A stretch of 37,927 nt of DNA from Rhodocyclales bacterium (GCA_028292485.1 JAQGMG010000006.1:1-37927), one strand, 5' to 3'; counted from the stretch's first letter, positions 28,134 to 37,768 are shown. Program-made: numbers and translations. Notes: a model not told the origin generated them from the sequence alone.

Positions 28134-30032
28134 TTGAACAATATTTTCAAGAATCTTGCGATCTGGCTGGTGATTGGTGTCGTCTTGATGACCGTGATCA
28201 GCAAGATCAGCGGCAATCCGGCTTCCGGAGCACGCCAGGTTTCCTATTCCGAATTCCTCGAAAGCGTGCATTCCGGCAGGGTAAAGAGCGTCGTCATTCA
28301 AGACGGTGGCTATACCCCCGAGATCATTGCGGAAATCACGGATGGCTCCAAGATTCATGCGACCGGCACACGCCTGGACCAAGGGCTGATCGGCGATCTG
28401 GTCAAGTCAAATACGCCATTCGACGTAAAGCCACGCGAAGAGCAGTCATGGTTCCTGAGTGCCTTGCTCAACTGGTTCCCGATGCTGCTGCTGATCGGTG
28501 TGTGGATCTTCTTCATGCGTCAGATGCAGGGCGGCGGTCGCGGCGGTGCGTTTTCGTTCGGCAAGAGCAAGGCGCGCATGCTGGATGAATCGACCAACTC
28601 GATCACTTTCGCTGACGTCGCAGGTTGCGATGAGGCGAAGGAAGAAGTTTCCGAGTTCGTGGACTTCCTGCGTGATCCATCGAAATTTCAGAAGCTTGGC
28701 GGTCGTATTCCGAAGGGCGCCTTGATGGTCGGCTCGCCAGGTACCGGCAAGACTTTGCTTGCCAAAGCCATTGCGGGTGAAGCCAAGGTGCCGTTCTTCA
28801 GCATTTCCGGTTCGGACTTCGTTGAAATGTTCGTCGGTGTTGGCGCTGCGCGCGTGCGCGACATGTTCGAGAACGCCAAGAAGCATGCTCCTTGCATTAT
28901 TTTCATTGACGAAATCGATGCTGTCGGTCGCCAGCGTGGGGCTGGCATGGGCGGCGGCAACGACGAGCGCGAGCAGACTCTCAATCAGTTGCTGGTCGAG
29001 ATGGATGGCTTTGAAGGCACGGCTGGTGTCATTGTGATCGCCGCTTCCAACCGCCCCGACGTACTCGATCCGGCGCTGATGCGTCCGGGCCGTTTTGACC
29101 GTCAGATCGTGGTGCCTTTGCCCGATATCCGTGGCCGAGACCAGATTCTCCGCGTGCATATGCGCAAAGTGCCGATCGCGCCGGATGTTGATTCAATGGT
29201 GCTGGCCCGCGGGACCCCCGGCATGTCCGGAGCCGACCTTGCCAACCTCGTGAATGAGGCTGCCCTGTTTGCCGCGCGCAGCAACAAGCGCCTGGTCGAC
29301 ATGGAGGACTTCGAGAAAGCCAAGGACAAGATTTTCATGGGCCCGGAGCGTCGCTCAATGGTGCTCACCGAAGACGAACGTCGCGCCACGGCGTACCACG
29401 AGTCGGGCCATGCAGTCGTCGCCAAGATACTGCCGGGAACCGACCCCGTGCACAAGGTCACCATCATGCCGCGCGGCAGGGCGCTGGGTCTGACCTGGCA
29501 GCTGCCTGAGCGCGATGCGATCAGCTTGTACCAGGATCAGATGTTGTCCACGATCTCCATCCTGTTCGGCGGTCGCATTGCGGAAGACCTGTTCGTGCAC
29601 CGCATTTCGACGGGCGCATCGAGTGACTTCGAACGCGCCACGCGGCTTGCACGTGACATGGTGACGCGCTACGGCATGTCAGCCAAGATGGGCCCCATGG
29701 TCTATGGCGAAAGCGAAGGCGAGGTCTTTCTGGGCCGTTCGGTGACGACGCACAAGAGCGTTTCCGAGAGCACCATGCAGGAAGTCGATGGTGAAATCCG
29801 TCGCATCATCGATGAGCAATATGCGCTGTCGCATAAAATCCTCGAGGACAATCGCGACAAGGTCGAGGCCATGACGGCGGCATTGATGGAATGGGAAACC
29901 ATTGATGCGGACCAGGTTAACGACATCATGGATGGTCGCGCGCCGCGTCCGCCAAAGGCGATCACGACGCCGCAGCCGCCGCGTCAGGACAATTCGCCTG
30001 GCGCAGCGCCCAACGCGCCCGCACCGGCCTGA
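28134..30032 (+). CDS. ftsH: ATP-dependent zinc metalloprotease FtsH
   Basis: 632 residues, family-typical. Two membrane helices (about 7-22 and 107-127) flank a periplasmic domain. The AAA+ module has Walker A GSPGTGKT (200-207), Walker B IIFIDE (255-260), pore motif FVGVGA and SRH around RPGRFDRQ. The M41 protease has zinc ligands in HESGH (422-426) and a distal Asp in SSDFERAT. It degrades misfolded and regulatory membrane proteins at the inner membrane. The start is TTG (28134-28136), giving the usual MNNIFKN opening, with GAGGAAA upstream. The Walker A second residue is Ser instead of the usual Pro (GPPGTGKT). The C-terminal tail is Pro/Ala-rich. A terminator follows, separating it from folP. 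Confidence 0.97.
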   Translation: MNNIFKNLAIWLVIGVVLMTVISKISGNPASGARQVSYSEFLESVHSGRVKSVVIQDGGYTPEIIAEITDGSKIHATGTRLDQGLIGDLVKSNTPFDVKPREEQSWFLSALLNWFPMLLLIGVWIFFMRQMQGGGRGGAFSFGKSKARMLDESTNSITFADVAGCDEAKEEVSEFVDFLRDPSKFQKLGGRIPKGALMVGSPGTGKTLLAKAIAGEAKVPFFSISGSDFVEMFVGVGAARVRDMFENAKKHAPCIIFIDEIDAVGRQRGAGMGGGNDEREQTLNQLLVEMDGFEGTAGVIVIAASNRPDVLDPALMRPGRFDRQIVVPLPDIRGRDQILRVHMRKVPIAPDVDSMVLARGTPGMSGADLANLVNEAALFAARSNKRLVDMEDFEKAKDKIFMGPERRSMVLTEDERRATAYHESGHAVVAKILPGTDPVHKVTIMPRGRALGLTWQLPERDAISLYQDQMLSTISILFGGRIAEDLFVHRISTGASSDFERATRLARDMVTRYGMSAKMGPMVYGESEGEVFLGRSVTTHKSVSESTMQEVDGEIRRIIDEQYALSHKILEDNRDKVEAMTAALMEWETIDADQVNDIMDGRAPRPPKAITTPQPPRQDNSPGAAPNAPAPA

Positions 30033-30053
30033 TCTGTAACCTTGGCAATGAAT

Positions 30054-30086
30054 ATGGCTCCGGCTCGCCGGGGCCATTTCTTTTTC
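30054..30086 (+). terminator. Intrinsic terminator after ftsH
   Basis: Stem ATGGCTCCGG / CCGGGGCCAT (30054-30063, 30068-30077), ten pairs including one G-T, loop CTCG, followed by TTCTTTTTC. It lies 22 bases after the ftsH stop, so folP-glmM must rely on read-through or on a start site in the 25 bases before folP or inside the terminator. Confidence 0.85.
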
Positions 30087-30111
30087 TGCATCGAGTGAGT
30101 GCGATAGCGTT

Positions 30112-30945
30112 GTGAACACCAATATGACTTTTCATTGTGGCCGCTTCCGCCTTGCACTGGATCGGCCGCTGATCATGGCCATCATCAATGCCACGCCTGA
30201 TTCGTTTTCGGGAGATGGCGTGGCTGGTCATCTGGACCGCGCTCTGCGCATGGCCGAGCAAGCCGTTGCGGACGGGGCCGATATTCTGGATATCGGCGGC
30301 GAATCTTCGCGGCCCGGTGCTGCGGCGGTTGGCCTGCAAGAGGAGCTGGATCGTGTCATGCCTATTGTCGAGGCACTGGCTCAAGCGACGGTGCCGATTT
30401 CGGTGGACACAACCAAGCCAGGGCTGGTGCGTGCCGCTGCACGGGCCGGTGCAGCCATCATCAACGACATCAATGCGCTGCGCGAGCCAGGCGCTGTTGA
30501 AGCGGTTGCGGGCAGTGATGTCGGCGTTTGCCTGATGCACATGCAGGGCGAGCCGCGTACCATGCAATCCGCGCCACAATATCGTGACGTGGTTGGTGAA
30601 GTGGCAGATTTTCTCAAGCAGCGCAGCGACATATTGCGCACTTCCGGCGTTGCCCCTGAGCGTATTCTCGTGGATCCGGGTTTTGGCTTTGGCAAGGCGC
30701 TTGAACACAACATCGCCCTGTTTGAAGCCCTGCCGCGCTTGCGTGAGCTGGGTTATCCATTGCTCGTGGGGGTGTCGCGCAAATCCATGCTTGGCCAGAT
30801 TGCGGGCCGGCCCGTGGACCAGCGCCTTGCTGCGAGTGTGACGGCTGCTGTGCTGGCCGCGCAGCGTGGCGCGGCGATAGTGCGTGTGCATGATGTCGCT
30901 GCGACGCGCGACGCGCTTGCAGTGATGGCAGCGCTGGACAGATAA
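30112..30945 (+). CDS. folP: Dihydropteroate synthase
   Basis: 277 residues from GTG 30112; an ATG at 30124 would give 273 and is equally plausible, as neither has a clear ribosome site. The TIM-barrel signatures are present: INATPDSFSGDG (usually NVTPDSFSDGG), DIGGESSRPGA, SVDTTKP, DPGFGFGK, GVSRKSMLG and RVHDV at the end. It condenses p-aminobenzoate with dihydropterin pyrophosphate in folate synthesis and is the sulfonamide target. It is followed by glmM after 29 bases, the conserved folP-glmM pair. The exchange in the first motif (FSGDG for FSDGG) is a mild variation in a pterin-side loop. Confidence 0.96.
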   Translation: MNTNMTFHCGRFRLALDRPLIMAIINATPDSFSGDGVAGHLDRALRMAEQAVADGADILDIGGESSRPGAAAVGLQEELDRVMPIVEALAQATVPISVDTTKPGLVRAAARAGAAIINDINALREPGAVEAVAGSDVGVCLMHMQGEPRTMQSAPQYRDVVGEVADFLKQRSDILRTSGVAPERILVDPGFGFGKALEHNIALFEALPRLRELGYPLLVGVSRKSMLGQIAGRPVDQRLAASVTAAVLAAQRGAAIVRVHDVAATRDALAVMAALDR

Positions 30946-30974
30946 CGTGAAAAACATTCGAGACAGGAACTGAG

Positions 30975-32327
30975 ATGGGCCGCAAATATTTTGGTACGGA
31001 CGGCGTGCGTGGCCGCGTCGGCGATTCACCTATCACCCCTGAGTTCGTCATGCGTCTGGGGTATGCCGCTGGCAAGACGCTGGTAGCGCGTGAGAAACTC
31101 AAGGAAGGCGATCATCCGGCGGTGCTGATCGGCAAGGACACACGCATTTCCGGCTATATGCTGGAAGCCGCGCTGGAAGCCGGCTTCAACGCTGCCGGTG
31201 TCGATGTAATGCTTGCAGGACCAATTCCGACGCCGGCCGTGGCCTACCTGACACGTGCTTTGCGTTTGCAGGCCGGTGTCGTCATCTCCGCCTCGCACAA
31301 TCCCTATTACGACAATGGCATCAAGTTTTTCTCGGCAAGAGGTACCAAGCTGCCTGATGCGGTGGAAGCTGAAATCGAGGCCCATCTGGATGAGCCGATG
31401 GGCTGCGCCGACTCCGCACAGCTTGGTCGGGCGCGTCGTATCGACGATGCGGCAGGGCGTTACATCGAGTTCTGCAAAAGCACGTTCCCGAACGATCTTG
31501 ACCTGCGCGGTCTGAAGATCGCGGTGGATTGCGCCAATGGTGCAGCCTACAAGATTGCTCCCAAGGTCTTCCATGAGCTCGGCGCAGACGTGGTGGCGGT
31601 CGGTGTCGAACCCAGCGGCAGAAATATCAACGATGGCGTCGGCGCAACCGTACCGACGAATCTGAGCGCCGCCGTATTGAGCAGTGGCGCGGATATCGGC
31701 ATCTCTCTGGACGGCGACGCGGACCGTCTCATGATGTGCGATAGCACGGGTGAAATCTATGATGGTGACAAGTTGCTGTACGTCATCGCCAAGGCGCAGC
31801 ACGCGCTGGGGCAGCTTGATGGCGTAGTCGGTACGTTGATGAGCAATCTCGGCTTCGAGCACGCCATCAAGCGTTTGAAGGTGCCATTTCATCGGGCCAA
31901 GGTTGGCGATCGCTATGTGCTGGAAATGATGGCGGAGACGGGCTGCAAGCTTGGTGGCGAAAACTCTGGTCACATCATCTGCCTGGATCGCCACACGACG
32001 GGCGATGGCATCGTCTCTGCCTTGCAGGTGCTTGCTTCCTTGCGGCAGACCGGGCAGACGCTGGCAGAGGCGTGCAGCGACATGAGTTTCTATCCGCAGC
32101 GTCTGATCAATGTGCGTATGGCAGCCGGCTTCGATTGGGCTGCAAATGCCAGCATCCAGTCTGCGCATGCAAGCGCCATTGAGGAGCTTGGCGATGCCGG
32201 CCGTGTGCTTCTGCGTCCGTCGGGCACCGAGCCATTGCTGCGCGTGATGGTCGAAGGAAGCGAAGCGGAAAAGGTCGAACGTCTTGCGCGCAGCATTGCA
32301 GATGCGGTTTCGCAAGCCGTCGCTTGA
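30975..32327 (+). CDS. glmM: Phosphoglucosamine mutase
   Basis: 450 residues, close to E. coli GlmM (445). The start [13 protein letters not shown] is diagnostic. The active-site phosphoserine is Ser106 in [16 protein letters not shown], the Mg site is DGDADR (246-251), the sugar loop is GGENSGH, and the phosphate loop is [12 protein letters not shown] near residue 417. It converts glucosamine-6-phosphate to glucosamine-1-phosphate for peptidoglycan and LPS precursors. ATG 30975 has AGGA upstream. In many betaproteobacteria tpiA follows before secG; here secG comes directly after 76 bases. Confidence 0.97.
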   Translation: MGRKYFGTDGVRGRVGDSPITPEFVMRLGYAAGKTLVAREKLKEGDHPAVLIGKDTRISGYMLEAALEAGFNAAGVDVMLAGPIPTPAVAYLTRALRLQAGVVISASHNPYYDNGIKFFSARGTKLPDAVEAEIEAHLDEPMGCADSAQLGRARRIDDAAGRYIEFCKSTFPNDLDLRGLKIAVDCANGAAYKIAPKVFHELGADVVAVGVEPSGRNINDGVGATVPTNLSAAVLSSGADIGISLDGDADRLMMCDSTGEIYDGDKLLYVIAKAQHALGQLDGVVGTLMSNLGFEHAIKRLKVPFHRAKVGDRYVLEMMAETGCKLGGENSGHIICLDRHTTGDGIVSALQVLASLRQTGQTLAEACSDMSFYPQRLINVRMAAGFDWAANASIQSAHASAIEELGDAGRVLLRPSGTEPLLRVMVEGSEAEKVERLARSIADAVSQAVA

Positions 32328-32347
32328 TGGCTGATTGAAGCCAATTC

Positions 32348-32376
32348 TTGACCAGGACTGATCTGGCGGCTACAAT
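32348..32376 (+). promoter_or_regulatory. Sigma-70 promoter upstream of secG
   Basis: TTGACC (32348-32353), a 17-base spacer and TACAAT (32371-32376): a near-consensus promoter 27 bases before the secG ATG. The predicted start is near 32384. Confidence 0.78.
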
Positions 32377-32403
32377 TCCGTCTCTTTTTTTGGCCCGGAA
32401 ATC

Positions 32404-32748
32404 ATGGGAAGCTTCTGGTTCAGTCTCATACTCGTAGTGCACGTAATCGTTGGCCTTTCGGTCATCGTGTTCGTGTTGCTACAGCATGGCAAAGGTGCTG
32501 ATGTCGGTGCTTCCTTCGGGGGCGGCGCATCGGGTAGCCTGTTTGGTGCTTCCGGTTCTGCGAACTTCCTCAGTCGCACAACCTCGATTCTTGCCACCCT
32601 GTTTTTCCTGACGAGTCTGACGCTGACTTATCTGGCCAGTCATCGTACGGAGGCGCCGACCAGCGTCCTCGACACAATGACCGAGCAGTCGGCTCCGGTT
32701 GCAGCGCCAGCAGCGTCGGCGCCGCAGTCAGGCGATATTCCCAAGTAA
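32404..32748 (+). CDS. secG: Protein translocase subunit SecG
   Basis: 114 residues with two membrane helices (about 4-24 and 54-74), separated by a Gly/Ser-rich loop: LLQHGKGADVGASFGGGASGSLFGASG. The QxGKGAxxGAxFGGG pattern is the hallmark of SecG. It assists SecYE in preprotein export. The C-terminal tail is Ala/Pro-rich and variable, as usual. The gene has its own promoter and is followed by a tRNA-Leu gene with a separate promoter, a conserved betaproteobacterial order. tpiA, commonly its upstream neighbour, is absent here. Confidence 0.95.
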   Translation: MGSFWFSLILVVHVIVGLSVIVFVLLQHGKGADVGASFGGGASGSLFGASGSANFLSRTTSILATLFFLTSLTLTYLASHRTEAPTSVLDTMTEQSAPVAAPAASAPQSGDIPK

Positions 32749-32796
32749 GGATATCGAAGCAGCTGTTGTAAAAGGCGCAACAGAGCATTCTGCTGC

Positions 32797-32825
32797 TTGG
32801 CAGCAAAATCGGCGCCGAGTATAAT
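32797..32825 (+). promoter_or_regulatory. Strong sigma-70 promoter for tRNA-Leu
   Basis: TTGGCA (32797-32802), 17 bases, then a perfect TATAAT (32820-32825), 18 bases before the mature tRNA 5' end. An inverted repeat CGCTCA-GTTT-TGAGCG (32827-32842) fills the space up to the tRNA and would form the start of the precursor leader. Confidence 0.82.
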
Positions 32826-32843
32826 TCGCTCAGTTTTGAGCGT

Positions 32844-32928
32844 GCCGACGTGGTGAAATTGGTAGACACGCCATCTTGAGGGGGTGGTGGCGCAAGCTGT
32901 GTGAGTTCGAGTCTCACCGTCGGCACCA
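32844..32928 (+). tRNA. tRNA-Leu (anticodon GAG)
   Basis: 85 bases with an encoded CCA. Acceptor GCCGACG pairs with CGTCGGC. The D-arm region is GTGAAATTGGTAGACAC. The anticodon stem CCATC/GGTGG carries loop TTGAGGG with anticodon GAG, reading CUC and CUU. A long variable arm (class II) and T-arm GTGAG-TTCGAGT-CTCAC follow. The layout matches E. coli tRNA-Leu(GAG). A terminator begins 10 bases after the CCA. Confidence 0.97.
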
Positions 32929-32937
32929 TGAATTCAG

Positions 32938-32962
32938 AACGCCCGCGTTAGCGGGCGTTTTT
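32938..32962 (+). terminator. Intrinsic terminator after tRNA-Leu, before nuoA
   Basis: Perfect 9-bp stem AACGCCCGC / GCGGGCGTT with loop GTTA, then TTT (five T in a row counting the stem end). It ends the tRNA transcript only 37 bases before the nuoA start codon. Confidence 0.9.
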
Positions 32963-32999
32963 CCGACCTCGTTGCTGGTCATATCCTTGCGGACTGAAA

Positions 33000-33374
33000 A
33001 TGCTAGAAAACTACTTCCCGGTGTTGTTGTTCATCATCCTCGGGGTAGTCATCGGCATGGTTCCTGTTCTGCTGGGTTGGGTGCTTGCCCCCCACCGGCC
33101 GGACGCCCAAAAAAACTCCCCGTATGAATGCGGCTTCGAAGCCTTCGAAGACGCGCGGATGAAGTTCGACGTCCGCTACTACCTGCTTGCCATCCTGTTC
33201 ATCCTGTTCGACCTCGAAGTGGCCTTCCTCTTGCCCTGGGCGTCGATCCTCAAGGAAATTGCCGCAACGCCAGCCATGCGCGCATTCGGATTCATCGAAA
33301 TGATTGTCTTCCTCGGCATACTCGTCATCGGTTATGTGTATGTCTGGAAAAAAGGCGCCCTGGACTGGGAGTGA
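33000..33374 (+). CDS. nuoA: NADH-quinone oxidoreductase subunit A
   Basis: 124 residues with three membrane helices (about 5-29, 61-83, 95-115). The conserved loop [22 protein letters not shown] and the acidic [14 protein letters not shown] stretch are diagnostic for NuoA/ND3. It lies at the junction of the membrane and peripheral arms of complex I, near the quinone site. First gene of the nuo operon. The region between the upstream terminator and this gene (32963-32999) contains no clear promoter. A long hairpin begins in its stop codon. Confidence 0.97.
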   Translation: MLENYFPVLLFIILGVVIGMVPVLLGWVLAPHRPDAQKNSPYECGFEAFEDARMKFDVRYYLLAILFILFDLEVAFLLPWASILKEIAATPAMRAFGFIEMIVFLGILVIGYVYVWKKGALDWE

Positions 33375-33464
33375 TCCGTTTCTAAAGCAACCCTGCCTTT
33401 GTCGACTTCGGCTCGCCGTGCCTCTGCACTGCTCTTCGCGGCGGGATCGCTTTAGAAATGGATC
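33373..33464 (+). repeat. 92-base inverted repeat (hairpin) between nuoA and nuoB
   Basis: Left arm at 33373-33388 (GATCCGTTTCTAAAGC) and right arm at 33449-33464 (GCTTTAGAAATGGATC) pair over all 16 positions in RNA, with one G-U. A smaller inner pairing CGCCG/CGGCG lies around 33403-33442. The left arm begins within the nuoA stop codon. There is no T-run, so it is not a terminator; it may act in mRNA processing, stability or polarity, or be a REP-like insertion. Confidence 0.8.
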
Positions 33465-33506
33465 AATCCTGTTTTTGACGTCGCTACCTAATTTGAGGAA
33501 ATCGCC

Positions 33507-33983
33507 GTGAGCATCGAAGGCGTCTTGCGTGAGGGTTTTGTCACCACATCTCTCGATACCGTCATCAACTGGACGCGTACCGGTTCGTTGTGGCCGATGA
33601 CGTTTGGTCTCGCGTGCTGTGCTGTGGAAATGATCCACGCTGGTTGCGCGCGCTACGATCTGGATCGCTTCGGCGTGGTGTTTCGCCCCAGTCCGCGACA
33701 GTCCGATCTGATGATCGTTGCCGGCACGCTGTGCAACAAGATGGCTCCCGCCTTGCGCAAGGTGTATGACCAGATGGCGGAGCCGCGCTGGGTGATTTCA
33801 ATGGGCTCCTGTGCCAATGGCGGTGGTTATTATCACTACTCCTATTCGGTGGTGCGCGGCTGTGATCGCATCGTGCCGGTGGATGTGTATGTGCCAGGTT
33901 GCCCGCCAACTGCAGAGGCTTTGCTTTATGGCATCGTGCAGTTGCAGAACAAGATCAAACGTACCAACACGATTGCTCGCTGA
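33507..33983 (+). CDS. nuoB: NADH-quinone oxidoreductase subunit B
   Basis: 158 residues. The four Cys ligands of iron-sulfur cluster N2 are present: the tandem Cys37-Cys38 in LACCAVEM, Cys102 in MGSCANGGG and Cys132 in [11 protein letters not shown]. NuoB carries the last cluster before quinone in complex I. The start is GTG (33507) with GAGGAA upstream, giving the usual MSIEGVL beginning. It is separated from nuoA by a 92-base hairpin and followed by two hairpins, the first of which has the stop codon in its loop. Confidence 0.97.
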   Translation: MSIEGVLREGFVTTSLDTVINWTRTGSLWPMTFGLACCAVEMIHAGCARYDLDRFGVVFRPSPRQSDLMIVAGTLCNKMAPALRKVYDQMAEPRWVISMGSCANGGGYYHYSYSVVRGCDRIVPVDVYVPGCPPTAEALLYGIVQLQNKIKRTNTIAR

Positions 33984-34010
33984 GCGAGCACTCCGGGCTT
34001 GATGCCGGAG
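33974..34010 (+). other. Tandem hairpins at the nuoB stop codon
   Basis: Hairpin 1: TGCTCGC (33974-33980) pairs with GCGAGCA (33984-33990), and the three-base loop is the TGA stop codon of nuoB. Hairpin 2: CTCCGG (33991-33996) pairs with CCGGAG (34005-34010). No T-run follows. They fill half of the 68-base gap before nuoC. Confidence 0.65.
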
Positions 34011-34051
34011 CTGTCACATATCTTTGGGCTTCTCACTGGACTGACATCTGC

Positions 34052-34657
34052 ATGAGTTCAAGGCTGGAAAGATTGATTGCTGCGTTGAATGCTTCGCTTG
34101 AAGGGCGGAGCGTTACGCTGGTGGAAGACCGCGATGAAGTGACGCTCGAAGTCGGCGCTGTCGACTACCTGTCTGTTGCAGAGCTGCTGCGCGACCATAC
34201 GGAGTTGCGCTTCGAGCAGATGGTCGACCTGTGTGGCGTGGACTACGCCAGCTATGCGGCGCCACGTACCAATAACCGTCGCTATGCCGCTGTCCTGCAT
34301 CTGCTTTCGGTGTCGCACAACTGGCGTCTGCGGCTGCGCGTGCATGCCGACGATGATGCTTTTCCCGTGATTGCTTCCGCAGTGCCCGTATGGCCCTCGG
34401 CCAACTGGTTCGAGCGCGAGGCTTTCGATCTGTACGGCATCATGTTCGAAGGTCACCCGGACCTGCGTCGTATCCTGACCGACTATGGTTTCGTCGGCCA
34501 TCCTTTCCGCAAGGACTTCCCGATTTCCGGCTATATGGAAATGCGCTACGACGCCGAGCAGGGCCGCGTGATTTACCAGCCCGTGACCATTGCGCCGCGC
34601 GAAGTGACGCCGCGCATCGTGCGCGAAGGCAGCTATGGGGATGTCGAACATGGCTGA
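34052..34657 (+). CDS. nuoC: NADH-quinone oxidoreductase subunit C
   Basis: 201 residues of the 30-kDa complex I subunit, with [11 protein letters not shown] in the first half and the signature [24 protein letters not shown] near residues 119-142. The C-terminus is [13 protein letters not shown]. NuoC is a scaffold of the hydrophilic arm next to NuoD and NuoB. I chose ATG 34052 because it gives a family-like N-terminus; the frame is open further upstream, but that part overlaps the hairpins and nuoB. The Shine-Dalgarno is weak. The end overlaps the start of nuoD by 8 bases, so the two are translationally coupled and, as in many betaproteobacteria, separate rather than fused. Confidence 0.96.
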   Translation: MSSRLERLIAALNASLEGRSVTLVEDRDEVTLEVGAVDYLSVAELLRDHTELRFEQMVDLCGVDYASYAAPRTNNRRYAAVLHLLSVSHNWRLRLRVHADDDAFPVIASAVPVWPSANWFEREAFDLYGIMFEGHPDLRRILTDYGFVGHPFRKDFPISGYMEMRYDAEQGRVIYQPVTIAPREVTPRIVREGSYGDVEHG

Positions 34658-35915
34658 AATCCGTAATTACACGATCAATTTTGGACCGCAGCATCCTTCG
34701 GCCCATGGCGTGTTGCGTCTTGTCCTCGAGCTTGATGGTGAAGTGGTCGAGCGCGCAGATCCGCACGTCGGGCTCCTGCATCGCGGGACCGAAAAACTGG
34801 CCGAGACGCGCACCTGGATCCAGTCCGTTCCCTACATGGATCGTCTCGATTACGTTTCGATGATGAGCAATGAACATGCTTACTGCATGGCTATCGAAAA
34901 GCTGCTGGGTATCGAGGTGCCGACGCGCGCCCAGTACATCCGCGTGATGTTCGACGAAATCACGCGCATTCTGAATCACCTGCTGAACATCGGTACGCAC
35001 GCGCTGGATATCGGCGCCATGACCATGGTGCTCTATACCTTCCGTGAGCGCGAAGATCTCATGGACGTGTACGAGGCCGTCTCGGGTGCGCGCATGCATG
35101 CCGCATATTATCGGCCGGGTGGCGTCTATCGTGATCTGCCCGACTCGATGCCGAAATACGAGCAATCCAAATTCAAGAATGCAGCAACGGTCAAACAGCT
35201 CAACGAGTCGCGCGAAGGTTCGCTGCTCGATTTTCTCGAAGATTTCACGACGCGCTTCCCGACGCTGATCGACGAGTACCACACGCTGCTGACGGACAAC
35301 CGTATCTGGAAACAGCGCACGGTAGATATCGGCGTCGTTACGCCGGAGCGCGCATTGGCTTTGGGCTTTACCGGCCCGATGCTGCGAGGTTCCGGTGTGG
35401 AATGGGATCTGCGTCGCAAGCAACCTTATGAAGTCTACGATCAGCTTGCTTTTGACATTCCCGTTGGCGTGAACGGTGACTGCTACGACCGATACCTTTG
35501 TCGCATGGAAGAGCTGCGCCAGAGCAATCGCATCATCCAGCAATGCATTACGTGGCTGAAGGCCGATTCTGCTCAGGGTGCCGGTCCGGTCATGATCGGC
35601 AGTCACAAGGTGGCGCCGCCTTCGCGTGAAAAAATGAAGGAAAACATGGAGGAGCTGATCCATCACTTCAAGCTCTTTACTGAAGGCATCCATGTGCCGC
35701 AAGGCGAGGTGTACGCCGCGGTCGAGCACCCCAAGGGCGAGTTCGGCGTCTATGCGATTTCCGATGGGGCCAACAAGCCTTATCGCCTGAAATTGCGTGC
35801 ACCGGGTTTCGCGCATCTGGCGGCGATGGACGAAATGTCTCGCGGACACATGATTGCCGACGTGGTTGCCATCATCGGTACGATGGATATTGTTTTCGGT
35901 GAGATTGACCGATAA
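34650..35915 (+). CDS. nuoD: NADH-quinone oxidoreductase subunit D
   Basis: 421 residues of the 49-kDa subunit. Landmarks: [16 protein letters not shown] near the N-terminus, [29 protein letters not shown], and the C-terminal [13 protein letters not shown] ending. NuoD forms the quinone pocket with NuoB. I chose ATG 34650 ([11 protein letters not shown]), the usual family start; two further ATGs 9 and 15 bases upstream are in frame but add nonconserved residues. It overlaps nuoC by 8 bases. Confidence 0.97.
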   Translation: MAEIRNYTINFGPQHPSAHGVLRLVLELDGEVVERADPHVGLLHRGTEKLAETRTWIQSVPYMDRLDYVSMMSNEHAYCMAIEKLLGIEVPTRAQYIRVMFDEITRILNHLLNIGTHALDIGAMTMVLYTFREREDLMDVYEAVSGARMHAAYYRPGGVYRDLPDSMPKYEQSKFKNAATVKQLNESREGSLLDFLEDFTTRFPTLIDEYHTLLTDNRIWKQRTVDIGVVTPERALALGFTGPMLRGSGVEWDLRRKQPYEVYDQLAFDIPVGVNGDCYDRYLCRMEELRQSNRIIQQCITWLKADSAQGAGPVMIGSHKVAPPSREKMKENMEELIHHFKLFTEGIHVPQGEVYAAVEHPKGEFGVYAISDGANKPYRLKLRAPGFAHLAAMDEMSRGHMIADVVAIIGTMDIVFGEIDR

Positions 35916-35936
35916 GCGACGGATAAGAGAAACAAC

Positions 35937-36413
35937 ATGCTGAGCGCAGAATCACTGCTAAAAATCGACCGCGAAGTCGCCAAGTATCCGGCCGACCAGA
36001 AACAGTCCGCCATCATGTCGGCACTGCGTATTGCCCAGCAGGAAAAGGGCTGGCTGCCGAACGACGTGATCGCGTTTGTCGCCGAATACCTTGGCATGCC
36101 GGCCATTGCCGGGCTCGAAGTGGCGACGTTCTATGGCATGTACGATCTGAAGCCCATTGGCGCGCACAAGCTGATGATCTGTACGAATTTGCCATGTGCT
36201 TTGTCCGGTGCTGGCGAGGCAGCGGAATACCTCAAGGAAAAGCTGGGTATCGGTTTCAACGAAACCACCGCTGACGGCAAGTTCACGCTGAAGGAAGGCG
36301 AGTGCTTGGGCGCTTGCGGCGATGCACCCGTCATTCTCGACAACAACCATCGCATGTGCGGCAGGATGGATCGCGCGAAGATCGATGCGCTCATCACGGA
36401 GCTGTCGAAATGA
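35937..36413 (+). CDS. nuoE: NADH-quinone oxidoreductase subunit E
   Basis: 158 residues, thioredoxin-like 24-kDa subunit. The binuclear cluster N1a ligands are Cys82 and Cys87 (CTNLPC) and Cys123 and Cys127 (CLGAC). The N-terminal helical region ([17 protein letters not shown]) and [10 protein letters not shown] are typical. It sits beside NuoF in the NADH-oxidising module. The stop overlaps the nuoF start as ATGA at 36410-36413. No anomalies. Confidence 0.97.
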   Translation: MLSAESLLKIDREVAKYPADQKQSAIMSALRIAQQEKGWLPNDVIAFVAEYLGMPAIAGLEVATFYGMYDLKPIGAHKLMICTNLPCALSGAGEAAEYLKEKLGIGFNETTADGKFTLKEGECLGACGDAPVILDNNHRMCGRMDRAKIDALITELSK

Positions 36414-37768
36414 GCGATACCGTTTCGACCGACAACGTTTCCGCGCCTCCGCCCATGCCTTCGGGCTACGGCATCATTCTCGATGGCGTTGCCGGCGAAA
36501 ATACTTGGCGCCTTGACGACTACGTCAAGCGCAATGGCTACGATGCGCTGAAGAAAATTATCGCCAACGGCATCAAACCCGAAGAAGTCATTGCGGAGCT
36601 GAAGAAATCAGCGCTGCGTGGCCGGGGTGGTGCAGGATTTCCGACGGGCCTGAAGTGGAGCTTCATGCCGCGCGCCTTTCCCGGTGCGAAGTATGTTGTA
36701 TGCAATTCGGATGAGGGCGAGCCGGGTACGTTCAAGGATCGCGACATCCTGCGCTACAACCCGCATGCGCTGATCGAAGGCATGATCATCGCTGGTTACG
36801 CGATGGGCAGCGGTGTCGGCTACAACTACATTCACGGCGAAATTTTTGCTGAGTACGATCGCTTCGAAGAAGCGCTTGCCGAAGCGCGCGCAGCAGGTTT
36901 GCTTGGCCAGAACATTCTCGGCTCCGAATTCAGTTTCGAGTTGTACGCGCATCACGGTTACGGTGCGTATATCTGCGGCGAAGAAACCGCGCTGCTCGAA
37001 TCACTCGAAGGCAAGAAGGGCCAGCCACGCTTCAAACCACCATTTCCGGCGAGCTATGGGTTGTACGGCAAGCCAACAACCATCAACAACACCGAGACCT
37101 TTGCGTCCGTGCCCTACATCATCCGCGAAGGTGGCGATGCGTTTCTCGCGCTGGGCAAGCCGAACAATGGCGGCACCAAGCTGTTCTCGGTTTCGGGTCA
37201 TGTGAACAAGCCGGGCAACTATGAAGTCCCGCTCGGTACGCCGTTCTCCGTCCTGCTTGAAATGGCCGGCGGCATGCGTGGCAATCGCAAGCTCAAGGCG
37301 GTGATTCCTGGTGGGTCTTCGGCGCCTGTACTGCCTGCGGACGTCATGATGGCGACGACGATGGATTACGATGCGATTGCCAAGGCAGGCTCCATGCTGG
37401 GCTCAGGCGCTGTCATCGTGATGGACGAGACCACCTGTATGGTCAAGGCGCTGGAACGTCTGGCGTATTTCTATTTCGAAGAGTCGTGCGGACAGTGCAC
37501 GCCTTGCCGCGAAGGTACCGGCTGGCTGTATCGCATCATTCACCGTATTGAAAGCGGGCAGGGCCGTCAGGAAGATCTGGACGTGCTGGATAACGTTGCC
37601 GAGAACATCATGGGCCGTACGATCTGCGCGCTCGGCGATGCAGCGGCGATGCCGGTGCGCAGCTTCATCAAGCACTTCCGTGCCGAGTTCCAGCATCACG
37701 TCGATAACAAGTGCTGTGTCGTGCCGCATGAAGTGCAACGCGACGGCAGCAAGATTTATGTGGGTTAA
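36410..37768 (+). CDS. nuoF: NADH-quinone oxidoreductase subunit F
   Basis: 452 residues, 51-kDa NADH-binding subunit. FMN site [13 protein letters not shown] (71-83), NADH-site motif [14 protein letters not shown] (185-198), and cluster N3 ligands Cys360, Cys363, Cys366 (ESCGQCTPC) and Cys406 (TICALGD). It accepts hydride from NADH and passes electrons via FMN to the cluster chain. ATG 36410 overlaps the nuoE stop by four bases. The first ~18 residues are Ser/Pro-rich and nonconserved, a short extension compared with E. coli. Confidence 0.97.
   Translation: MSDTVSTDNVSAPPPMPSGYGIILDGVAGENTWRLDDYVKRNGYDALKKIIANGIKPEEVIAELKKSALRGRGGAGFPTGLKWSFMPRAFPGAKYVVCNSDEGEPGTFKDRDILRYNPHALIEGMIIAGYAMGSGVGYNYIHGEIFAEYDRFEEALAEARAAGLLGQNILGSEFSFELYAHHGYGAYICGEETALLESLEGKKGQPRFKPPFPASYGLYGKPTTINNTETFASVPYIIREGGDAFLALGKPNNGGTKLFSVSGHVNKPGNYEVPLGTPFSVLLEMAGGMRGNRKLKAVIPGGSSAPVLPADVMMATTMDYDAIAKAGSMLGSGAVIVMDETTCMVKALERLAYFYFEESCGQCTPCREGTGWLYRIIHRIESGQGRQEDLDVLDNVAENIMGRTICALGDAAAMPVRSFIKHFRAEFQHHVDNKCCVVPHEVQRDGSKIYVG

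Noticed and set aside
31026-32315. A 429-codon minus-strand frame opposite glmM.
   Set aside because: No start signal or domain; glmM is certain on the plus strand.
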